Assembly: GCA_000750105.3 (NCBI GenBank)
Contig: JPHH03000029.1
Coordinates: forward strand, 335,507-399,506
Origin: Tolypocladium sp. Sup5 PDA-1
Taxonomy: Eukaryota; Ascomycota; Sordariomycetes; Hypocreales; Ophiocordycipitaceae
DNA length: 64,000 nucleotides
Direction of reading: 5' to 3'
The translations under genes and the position numbers were made by a program. The notes beneath the pieces were generated by a model, which was not told where the DNA came from, did no database searches, and worked only from the letters and a program-made list of their open reading frames with translations. This document shows, one piece after another, positions 11,995 to 22,000 of this stretch. Numbering within the stretch: the first letter of the stretch is position 1; the number at the start of each line of letters is the position of its first letter.

Positions 11995-12590
11995 GACTTG
12001 GGCAATTGCACTCCAAGCTGTGTGACCTGGCCACGAGATGGGATGGAAACACATTGTAGCAAATGTATCTTACTGTTGGCGGATCAACGCAGTTGGAGTT
12101 GATGGAGTAGCATTGATAGTTTGCGAAACGGTTCTGCTCGCCGACAAATGAAAGGCCGAAGGCTGCCATTGCAGTGCCAAGTTGGCATGAGAGATGCTGC
12201 TTGGCCCATATAACCATGATACAAGAGGACCAAGTGCTCCTTGACAACCTGTATGATTCACAGCTGCCATGGCATCCTTGGTGCCTTGGTGCCTGGAACC
12301 TAGGGGACGGTTGGCTAGAAGTACTGCGCCAGCAGCCAACCCCCCTGAACAGCTGGCAGAGTTGTTGTTCACTGACGCGTGCTGCCAGTCACCGATCACG
12401 TTATCCGGGGCCAGTATTTATTTATTTTCGAAACTTGCGTAAACAGCTGCACGCTTTCCACACCTTCACATTCCCACAACCACTCGAGCATCAACCGCCA
12501 CAACCACAACTGCAACTTGTCAACCATCGCAATCAGCAACCCATTCATCAGAGTCTGCCTACCAGATCCGGAGAGTTTGAGTAGTCGAAT
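11995..12590. other. intergenic, upstream of the acidic unknown gene
   Basis: The 596 bp between rfc1 and the next gene on the same strand show no coding signal. ACGCGT occurs at 12375-12380, about 210 bp before the next ATG. The stretch from about 12470 to 12560 is CAACC-rich, like many fungal 5' UTRs. Confidence 0.5.
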
Positions 12591-15382
12591 ATGCTGACAA
12601 AAGCGTTAGAGTTGACACGCGCGGCTGTGCGTGCTGTGCATTTTGACCAGACCAAAGACAGCAGAAACACGACCAGGCGAAGACGCTGGAGACGGTGGTC
12701 AGACTCGTCGCCGCAGATGAAGCTTCAGTCTGACGCCATGTTGCCATCGGCGTCAAAGGGCGAGGAGTCCAAGAAGAGAGGTGAGTTGTGTGCTGTTTCT
12801 TGTAATTCTTCGTCACGTTGCAAGGTGGTTTCTGACAAAACATAGAGCTTCCTCGCGTTCCTCTTCTCGTGCCCAAGTCGCTCAGGGCTGTTGCAGGTTT
12901 GTTTCTCTCCTGCCTCTCTGAAGGAATAAATACTGACGGTACTCCAGAGTCGCGACTGTTTGGCATCAAGGATGACGATGAAGCTGGACAGACCGACAAG
13001 CCCTCTACCCAGGTATCTGATGCTGGAGACCCTCGTATTGACTTCTTTTCGAGAAGCAAGGCCCTGGTCAGCAACGATGAGGTCAAAGAGGAGCACCTTG
13101 GTCGTTCCGAGGTTCTCAATGGCACTCACAACGAGACTGTGACTTCGATTCTGGATGTTCAGCGCCCGGTGTCCGAAGCACTCCAGGGACGCGAGGTGCC
13201 CGACCACTACCCAGCCAAGGGCGAGGGTGGATCGGGACACTCGAGAGACACCGGCACTCAAACATCTGAAGACGACGTCATCGAATCTTCCGTCGCTCTT
13301 GACTACAATCCTTACCAGGCTTGTGGCCTTTCACAGAGTGCAAGTTACCCTGCTGGCCAGCTCTCGAGCAGTGGAGACTGGGAGGCAAGGCCGCGTCCTA
13401 AAGTTTTCGACCTGGTTGGATCGTATAGCACTCACAGCTCTAGAGAGCATTCGTCTAGAGAGTCTTCCCAGGGACCCGCCCCAAAGTCCGTGAGATTTGC
13501 TGAGGAGCTCGAGTCTGAGATCCCCTCCGAGGCAGACGAGGATGAGGAAGGAGGCGATGACTATGATGAGCACGAAGAAGACTCTCGTGTTCCAGGCTGC
13601 TCCGAGCGCGAGGATTGCAAGGACTGGCGCGTGGCGAATTCGACGATTGCGGCATACAACGCCATGCACGGCTCTGGGACTCTGGAGGACTCGGACTTGG
13701 TCCGCTGGGTAGAGCGCGGCGAGGGCAAGGCTGAGGGCGGCAACGAGCTGCTTCGTGGTCATGATCAGTAAGCTTTGACTCATCTTTTGTTTATTTACTA
13801 CTGTACTGATTTATCCCAGCTTGCTTGCGGACGAGTCCGGACCGGCCGAAGAACGAATCCCCGACCCAGACGCTCCTGGACGGAAGTCTGTCTTCAGCAT
13901 TCCGCGTGCCCAGTATGACCACATCAGACTCGCCACTGGCTCGTCGTCGGAGAATAAGGGCACGGCCGCCGTCGGAATCCCAGACTACGTTGTGCGCGCC
14001 ATCAAACGCCAGGCCCACCGAGAGGGCAAAGATGACATCGATGGTAAAGGCACTCTGCACCCCATCAAGAAACGGGCCACTGACACAACTTTGGAACGTG
14101 AAGATCTCTCTGGTCCGGAGTTCTAGAGTAGCCCGGATCATGAGCATGCGAAAACTTGGGAGGGTAAGTCTACACATGAGCTCCTGGCAAGAGGCTTTGA
14201 CTGACTGAGGGACAGACAAATACGACGTCTCCGATGAGGAGGGAGACCCCAAGGATGTTCGCGTCTCTCCCTGCACGTTCCGACTCTGGGCTACTGGCGT
14301 TGCCAACAGAGCGCAGAACGCTGGCCGGGATAAAGCCAAGGCTGAGGTGTGTTTCTTGCTCTGTTATCGTCAACTTTGTCAACCAGTGGCTAACCTCTCG
14401 CAGGATCTTGGCCACCATGCTGCTTTCGAGAACCCGTATTTCCACAGAGAAGGAGAGCGATCGCCCCCTTGGGACGACGACCAGCCGGGTCAGCATACCA
14501 AGTCTACTCAGGGCCGCCAGGCTTCCACCTCGGACGCTGAAGACGACAGCGCCATGTGGTCTGGCCCTCCTCCTATGATCCGAAATGGTTTCAATTTCGG
14601 CCTTTGGCAGGAGCACATCGATGCTGCTGGTGTCCTCGAGAGCTGCCCTGCTCAGCAGGGAACCGAGGCAGACAGACGGCAGCTGGAAGGGGAGGCCCTT
14701 GGCCGTGTCGGTGAAGTCATTACTCTTACCGACGTAAGTGTCTTCCCCCCCTTCCTTTTTCACCACCATGCTGACACTTCATTCAAAGGACGACGTTCGA
14801 GCCGCGCTCGCTTCCCCCGAGTCCCCTGACTACTTTGACGGCACCCCAGCCTCCGACATCGAGGAGGAACTGCGCCGTCGTTACCAGCGCCTCGAAAATG
14901 CCAAGAACTCGTGCAAACGGGCCACCAAGGGCAAGCGCCTTATCGAAGAGCGCATCGCCATCCGCGACCCGCAGATCCAGGAGGTCACCGCTGCCGTCGG
15001 CATTATCCAGGCGCGCGCGCTGCAGGAGCAGCAGATGCAGCACCAGGATAGACGTGAGCATCGCCGCCGCGAGGAGATCTGCCGGCACGTTGAGGAGCAC
15101 CTCCGTGGCGTCGCGGCCAAGGCCGACGAGGTCGAGCGCGATGCGGACAAGCTGTGGGCCGAGCTGGGCGTGCTGGCCGACGTGGACGACCAGCTCGAGG
15201 ACATGCTCAGGGAGATGGCCCTCGCCGTCGGCCTCACGGGGATCACTGAGCCGAACGAGATTGCGTATCGGATTGTGCGGATGAGCGAGGAGGGCGCTGA
15301 CGAGGAAGACGCCTCGGACGAAGACGAGGATGACGACGAGGATGAGGTCGACGACTACGAGGATGTGTCCTCGATGTTTTGA
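12591..15382 (+). CDS. Uncharacterised acidic fungal protein; in-frame TAG in the middle
   Basis: I do not recognise a family with known function. Phase-consistent exons are 12591-12780, 12846-12896, 12948-13767, 13820-14163, 14216-14346, 14404-14733 and 14789-15382 (820 codons), except that TAG at 14124-14126 lies in frame inside the fourth. Both sides of it read as coding sequence and a strong donor GGTAAGT closes that exon. If 14044-14215 is instead removed as one intron (GTAAAG donor, same acceptor), the stop disappears and 779 residues remain in frame. The protein has an Arg-rich start, a long Ser/Glu-rich disordered region with SVRFAEELESE, a C-terminal coiled coil (about the last 190 residues, Arg/Glu-rich) and a final Asp/Glu run of more than 20 acids. 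This suggests a nuclear scaffold, but that is inference. Exon structure is well supported; function is unknown. Confidence 0.7.
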
Positions 15383-16013
15383 GTGGTTGGAGAGGCTGTT
15401 TCGGAAATGTACAAGCTCTGGGTTCGGATACTGGGAAGGGTTGCTCTGGTTTCGCTTTGTTTTGATGCTGCATACGAAGTACGAAGAGTCGAAGATTGCC
15501 GCTTAATCATGTCTGGTATATTGCGGAGCTTGTTACTATAGCTCGCGCGTGTAACAAAAATAAACTGTATAATAATAATCCTCTGGTGCGCTGCGTAGAC
15601 GTGATATCGGGTAGCTCTGAGTGGAAGATGACGACCAGGAGCGGTCGTCTGAGTCGGGGATTCCTTGGTTATAAGAGACATCACCGCGTGAAGCCAGCGG
15701 GTAGTAGGTGTGCCCAAAGAGGCACAGGGTGGTGATGAATTAGGAGTAAGTACGAATAGTCTCATCCGCCTCATCTTGGAGGAGCACCGTGATGCAAGCC
15801 ATATGTACAGGTTATACACCCAGTCTTCAAACTCTTGTTGTCCGAGGATTTTCTTTTGGTTCACCCGCCATGCAAGAAAAATAGATTCCACCATCGTGAG
15901 AGGAGCATTATACATCTGACCTAACGCCGGCCGCAAGATCCCGTAATAGTACACTCGCGTGTCGCCGTAGCGTTTCGTTCACGCGAGAAATCAAATCGCC
16001 CGCAGCTGTCTGT
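15383..16013. other. intergenic between convergent genes
   Basis: This 631-bp interval separates the 3' ends of the acidic unknown gene and mge1. It is AT-richer than its surroundings and contains AATAAA-like sequences near 15559. A 199-codon minus-strand frame runs through it but overlaps the 3' end of the neighbouring gene and shows no domain, so I do not call it. TACGAAGTA occurs at 15473-15481. Confidence 0.55.
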
Positions 16014-16818
16014 CTAGCTGTTCTTGACGACGCCGACCTTGGCGGCGCGCAGCACGCGGCCGTTGAGCTTGAAGCCCTTCTGCTGGACGTGGAAGACGGT
16101 GTTGTTCTCCTTGTCCGGCTGCGGGGCCATAAAGGTGGCCTCGTGCTCGTTGGGGTTGAACTTGTCGCCATCCGGGTCTAGCCGCTCCAGGCCGTGCTTG
16201 GCCAGGGTCTGCAGGAAAATCCTCTCCGTCATCTTGAGGCCCTCGTACAGGTTGACGAGGTCCTGGAGGTGCTCCGTCTTCTCAGGCGCATTGAGCTTCT
16301 CGGTCGGGACGGTGGTGAGGGCGCGGTCGAAGTTGTCGACGCTGTCGACAAGGTCCTTGGCGAACTTTTGGATGGCGAAGTCGCGGGCCGTCTTGACCTC
16401 GCGCTGCGTGCGGTCTTGCAGGTTGCGGAAGTCGGCGACGGTGCGCATGCACTTGTCCTGTTGCGAAATCGTGTCAGCAAGCATTCACGGCCAGACGGCG
16501 CAGACATGAGGCCTGCCGAAGTTGGATGCGAACCTTCCACTCCTTGGCCTCGTTATCCTTGGCCTCGAGGGCCTTCTTCAGCTCTGACAGAGCATCGGAC
16601 TCGCCGCCCTCCTCCTTGGCTTCAGCCTTGTCCTTTGCGTCCTCGGCAGGCGCCTCCTTGGCGTCGCTGTACCACCGGGCCACGGCGGGCCGGGTCGCTC
16701 TCAACGAGAAGGTCGACGGCGCGGCCTGGAATTGCGGGCGCAGAAGAGGCTTGGAGGCCGCTAGCCGGGGCGCAGAGCGCAGAGCTCTGGAGGAGGTAGA
16801 GAGGGCTTGTCGCAGCAT
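16014..16818 (-). CDS. mge1: GrpE-type nucleotide exchange factor, mitochondrial (Mge1)
   Basis: Promotes ADP release from mitochondrial Hsp70 in the matrix, driving protein import and folding. Two exons, 16818-16534 and 16457-16014, join after EWK at a 76-nt intron to give 242 codons, typical for Mge1. Residues 1 to about 50 form an Arg/Ser/Ala presequence with no acids and end near RWYSDA, a likely cleavage region. A Lys/Glu-rich segment leads into the GrpE coiled coil (RTVADFRNLQDRTQRE), then the beta domain with HGLERLDPDGDKFNPNEHEA and the C-terminal GFKLNGRVLRAAKVGV GrpE signature. An upstream in-frame ATG at 16863 would add 15 residues; I chose 16818 because it starts the presequence directly. 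Confidence 0.96.
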
Positions 16819-17287
16819 TGTGGGAGAGTATCTGGGGGAGGAGGGAGCAAGGAGGCTGTTCAATTCGTGATGCGCTGGGTGTAGGTATGAAGCTATCGCG
16901 TGAGCAGCTTTGCTACGGATTAGAAGGCTCTAAAATTTCAATGCCGTATCCGGGAGGCCAGCAGGCGCGGATCAACGATGGCCCGGCAGGCAGCTACCTA
17001 CGAGTTACAACGCATCATCCCGCCCCGATTTTCCGTAGGTACGAAGTACCTGCCGAAGTACCGTAGCTGGCTGGTGGCTGACGCGCTGTGTGTGGCTACC
17101 TGGAGAAGCACGAGGCGAGGCTGGAGCTCCCGTAGTCAGTTTGTTCACCACCATCTCCATCCATCCAACCCCGACGATAGCGACGACCTTGACTATAACG
17201 GCACGCATCTCACTCGAGAACGGCCGTAGACAACGTCTCTCTTTGCCTCCTTGATCTCACCGCAAACACCCGCCGTCCCGAAGCAGA
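16819..17287. promoter_or_regulatory. shared divergent promoter of mge1 and rpn6
   Basis: A 469-bp region between two divergent starts. TACGAAGTA lies at 17040-17048 within a short palindromic stretch (GGTACGAAGTACC). No recognised transcription-factor site could be assigned with confidence. Confidence 0.45.
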
Positions 17288-18703
17288 ATGGCGGCCGGCG
17301 ACTCGAGCCGGCTTCAAGAAGCCCAGAAGCTGGCCAAAACGGATTCCCGAAAGGCAGAGGCCATCTACAAGGACATCACCTCCAAAGCGCCTCAAGCAAC
17401 GTCCGACGCCGCCACTCGAGAATATGAATCGGCCCTGATAAGCCTGGGCGAGCTGTACAGGGACGAGAAGTCGGTGCCCTTCTCCGCTGCATGTCGGCAC
17501 TAAGGTCCGCATGAATATCAAGGCTGACTCTGCCCACAGGAAGACGCAAGACCTGGTAGACCTGGTGCGCGAGAGCCGTACGGTGTTTTCGTCTTTTGCA
17601 AAGGCAAAGTCGTCCAAGCTCGGTACGTTGCATGTCACGAAGCGCGCGCACTCTTTGAAGGCACGAGGGCTGGTCGACTGACATCCAGGGACACAGTCCG
17701 ACAACTACTCGACCTCTTCAAGGACATCCCCAACAGCACCGACACCGAAGTCTACATCACAAAAGACTGCATCGAATGGGCCACCGCCGAGCGCCGCGCC
17801 TTCCAGCGTCAGGACCTCGAGGTCCGCCTCGTCGCCCTCTACATGACCAAGCAGTCCTACTACGACGCCCTCACCCTCATCAACGGCCTGCTGCGCGAGC
17901 TCAAGCGCCTCGACGACAAGCTCCGCCTCGTCGAGGTCCAGCTCCTCGAGTCCAGAGTTTACCACGCCCTCGGCAACATCCCCAAGGCCCGCGCCGCCCT
18001 GACGACGGCGCGGACGAGCGCCGCCAGCGTCTACACGCCGCCCATGCTGCAGGCGAACCTTGACATGCAGAGCGGCATGCTCCACGCCGAGGACAAGGAC
18101 TTCAACACGGCCTTTTCCTACTTCATCGAGGCGCTCGACGGCTACCACAGCCTCGACGAGAGCGTCAAGGCCCAGGCCGCGCTGCAGTACATGCTGCTCT
18201 GCAAGATCATGCTGAACCTGGTCGACGACGTCAACCAGCTCATGGCCTCGAAGCAGGCCGTCAAGTACGCGGGAAAGAACCTCGAGGCCATGAAGGCCAT
18301 CGCCCGCGCGCACTCGAACCGCTCCCTCGAGGAGTACGAGCTCGCCCTGTCGTCGTACCGCTACGAGCTCGGCAGCGACGCCTTTATCCGCAACCACCTG
18401 CGCCGCCTCTACGACGCCATGCTCGAGCAGAACCTCATCAAGGTCATTGAGCCCTTTTCGCGCGTCGAGATCGACCACATCGCCAAGATGGTCGGCCTCG
18501 ACACCCAGCAGGTCGAGCGCAAGCTGTCGCAGATGATCCTCGACAAGGTCATCATCGGCGTCCTGGACCAGGGTGCCGGCTGCCTCATCATCTTTGACGA
18601 GACGCAGCGGGACGAGTCGTACGACGCGGCGCTGGCGACGATTGACAAACTGAGCAGCGTCGTGGACGTCTTGTACACGAACCAGGCGTCCATGCTGGAG
18701 TAG
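17288..18703 (+). CDS. rpn6: 26S proteasome lid subunit Rpn6
   Basis: Rpn6 (human PSMD11) is a lid subunit that braces the 19S particle against the 20S core. Exons 17288-17469, 17540-17622 and 17697-18703 give 423 codons, matching the family. The N-terminal two thirds are PCI/TPR-like helical repeats (LGELYRDEK, DLVDLVRESR, VRLVALYMTKQSYYDAL). The C-terminal PCI winged-helix module includes RVEIDHIAKMVGL and VERKLSQMILD and closes with a long helix ending VLYTNQASMLE. Codon use is strongly C/G-ending, which creates long spurious frames on the opposite strand. Introns are 70 and 74 nt. Secure identification. Confidence 0.96.
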
Positions 18704-19054
18704 ACGGCGCCGGGAAGGGGGAGGGGGCAGAGGCTTGCATTGTAAGATGTCACGGTAGACAAGGCGTTCAAGAAGGACTCGCCCAAGCTTTGGGCCTGCA
18801 AAGGCATTGTGTACGTGATGTTGTTGTACCTTGTTTTCAAAACTCGTCTGTTGTGTGTGTGTGTGTGTGTCTCGAAAAGCACTCGATAAACGACAATACG
18901 GAGGTGGTATCTCTGAAGCCAAACCCATCACAACCCATCAACCAAAACAAACGCCCACGCATGCAGCCCTGTGCTGTGCTGTGTCCAGCGTAGCACATAC
19001 TCAAATACAAATACAGGGGCCCGCTCAAAAAAATATACATAATCGTCGTCGTCA
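18704..19054. other. convergent 3' intergenic region
   Basis: The 351 bp between the stops of rpn6 and the AT-hook gene contain a TG microsatellite (18852-18870) and A-rich sequence near 19020-19035 suited to polyadenylation. No gene is visible. Confidence 0.6.
18852..18870. repeat. (TG)n microsatellite
   Basis: About nine and a half TG units in the 3' intergenic region downstream of rpn6. Confidence 0.9.
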
Positions 19055-22000
19055 TCAGTGAAACATGACCCTTGAGGGCCTCGCGGGCACGCCTCTCTTC
19101 CTCTTCTCCTCGCCGAGTATCAGCGCAAACAGGCGCTTGGCTAGCACGCCCTCGTCCCAGCCGCCGACCTCGGCCCTGAAGGCGTCGACGCAGTCGAGGT
19201 GCCACCGCTCCAGGCGCATGGCCTCGCCCTGGCTCCTGACCGTCTTGCCGAGGTACCGGTCCGCCCGGGGCGCGTAGCCCGCGTCGAACGGCGCCCGGCG
19301 ACGGAGCTGCAGGAGGTCGTCGAGGAAGAGCCAGTGCTGCCGCGTCCAGACGTTCCGGGAGAGGGGGCCGGGCCGGGCCTTCTTCTTCGACTTCTCGAGG
19401 GGAGGGGCGTCGTCCATGGAGACGTCGTCCATGTCGCTGCTGCTGTTGCTGTTCTCCTTGTCGTATGCTGCCTCGGGGGCTGGCGGCGGCACGAGCGGCG
19501 CGCTCTGCTGCTGCTGCTGCGAGAGGATCGAGTTGGACAGCCGGCGCTCCTGGCGCGCCCTGGCCTGCTCCACGGGGGACAGCACGCTGCTCGTAAACTC
19601 GACTACCCGTCCCGGCGTGCGAGGCTTCAGCGGAGACCGCAGGCTCGACTTTGTGGGGGACGCGTTCTTGGCCGGAAGAGGCCGCAGCAAGGGACGGGCG
19701 TTGAGATCAGCCGAGCCCTCGCTAGCATTCGACGTCTCCTGCTGCCACCTGTGAATGTCTGCATGGGAGAGCTGCATCCTCGGTGGCGTTGCTGCTGCCG
19801 CCGCGGCGCGCTGGGCCGACGCCTGGAAGAACGTCTGGCTGACCTGCCCGGGCCGCGGCGTAAAGTTTTGCTTCTGTGCCACGGACGGCATGGCGGTTCT
19901 CTCCGGCGTAGCAGGAGACGAAGGCGCTCCCACGGCCGGCCTCTCCTGCGGTTCCTTGGCTCGAGCTGGAGAGAACAGGTCCTTGCGAGGGCTCCTGTTC
20001 GGGCGGAACTCTTTCTGGGGGACCTGCGGGAACATTGAGCTCGTCGGCATGACTGGCGCAGGAGCCTGGGCTGGCTCGGGCTGGCTGGCTGTCGGTCCAA
20101 AGATGGACTTGGTCGTTGCCGGGAGGAACTTCTGGGCGAGCATGCCAGGGATGGCCGCGGGCGATGAGAAGAACGAGGACAGCTCGAAGCCCTTGGCCTT
20201 GGAGGCTGGTTCAGCGTTCTTGTCCGCCGCTTCCTGCTGCTGTGTCTGGGCCAGCATCGAGAACTCGTCCACCTCGCTCGCCTGCGCCACTGCAGGACCC
20301 TTCCCTTTGTCAGTCGCACGGGGCTGCACGCTGGATGTCTCTGCGACCTCATCACGCTCCAAGCTTGCCGGCGCCTCTGCGCGTCTCCTTGCCCAGGGAC
20401 TTGGTAAACCGCCACGGCGGTGATTAGACGTGGCGACCTTTTTCCCGAATGGTCGCTGCCGCGTGGACTTCGGAGACTCCCGCCGAGCCTCGAATTCCCA
20501 GATATCAGTCTCGTCATCCCGTGCTTCTGGTTCTCTTTGATTCAGCTCGTCCGGCTCGTCCACCGCCTTGTCGAGCTGCCCAAGAGACATCGTGCCCTTG
20601 ACGGCCCTGGTGCTGGACGAGCGAGATGCCTGCTGTAATGAATTGTCTCCTCTCAGCCTCGGGCTGATTGGGCCCTCCTTGACAACCCAGCTCATAGCGT
20701 CATCGCTCGGGGGAGTGATGCGCATGGAGCTGGCCGCCGATTCCCTCGAAGGAGACGGGTCCTTATTCGCCGGTCCGCCCACACTATGGCCAAGTGCTTG
20801 CATAAAGTTGGCCTGGCCCGTGTTGTGGGACGCCGAGGTAAAGGGATCTTCCCTGGCTGGGCTGCTCGATGCCGCCGGGCGCTCTGTAAAGGCGAGTGGC
20901 CGCTGAGGGCTCTTGCTCATCCGTCGGCTGTTCTGGCTATCCCTGGACCCGTTCCACGACTCTTTGCTGCCAGAGCTTCTGAAGGGGCTGCCGAGCTGCC
21001 TCTCCCGACCTTCGGGGGACGGTGGATCCGAAGTGATGTTCTGCAGGACTCGCCCCGCCCTGACAATCGCAGACAGGGCCGGCCGGAAAGTCTTGTCCTG
21101 CAAGCTTTCTTGCTGCAGCGACAGCGGCCCTTGAAGTGGTGATGACATTTGGTGAGCCGGCGTCGCCTCTATCGAGTGTGTGGATGCTCTACCAAACTCT
21201 GGCGACTGCGGCAGCTCAGATTGCTCGACAGGCTGCGACGGCCCTGGAAGGTCTTCGGCATCAGCCACTAGGTCAGCCCGGGCTGCCAAAGGAGAAGCAG
21301 GTTGTGAGGATGTTCTGGATCCACGGCTTGACTTGTCCTGATCATCGTCATCCTGGACTTCAGCTTGGGGCGGCGTATCATCTGGCGTCGGCAAGCGTCC
21401 TGCATCTGACCGAGCAGCAGTACTTGCATTGGACGGTGCTGGCGGTTCCTCGTGCTCCTCGTGCTCCCCATAGGTCGCTTCTTCCTGGACTCGGTTTTCG
21501 TCTTCGTACTCATCATAGGTGGCTTCTTGCTGGACTTGGTCTTCGTCCTCGTACTCCACATAGGCTGCATCTTCCTGCGGCTGGGTTTCCTCCTCGTGCC
21601 CCGGGTCTACCTCGCGGGCTACTTCTGCCTTGGGTTCATTTTCCTCCTCGAGCTCCATTTCTTCCCCTTCTTGTAGTTCATCCATAATATCGTCATAATC
21701 GTCATACATATCTGCAGCATAGGGCCGCCTCGGGGTCGCCGCTGTCAGGACTTCTTGCGGAATCTCGGAGAACGAGTCCTCGTACATGTTAGACGCCTCA
21801 TCATCGACACGGCCCGAGTCCCTACGCGTATGGCCGGACTTTGGTGTTTGATCCTCAACATTCTTGGCAGGGGACACTGCTGCAGAATCCTCCGCCTGTC
21901 TCGCCGTGAACCTGAGAACTCGATGTCTCAGGGGCGAAGAGGCGGCTGACTTTCGAGGACTGCGAGACCACCTAAGACTCGGCCCCCGACTCGGCGACTC

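Noticed and set aside
12375..12380. ACGCGT considered as a cell-cycle box for the acidic unknown gene
   Set aside because: A single hexamer 210 bp from a gene of unknown function is not enough to claim regulation; noted only.
15355..15954. 199-codon minus-strand frame between convergent genes
   Set aside because: Overlaps the 3' end of the neighbouring gene, lies in probable 3' UTR and shows no family resemblance.
17705..18931. 408-codon minus-strand frame
   Set aside because: It is the antisense shadow of rpn6, whose C/G-ending codons remove stops on the other strand; no domain is present.
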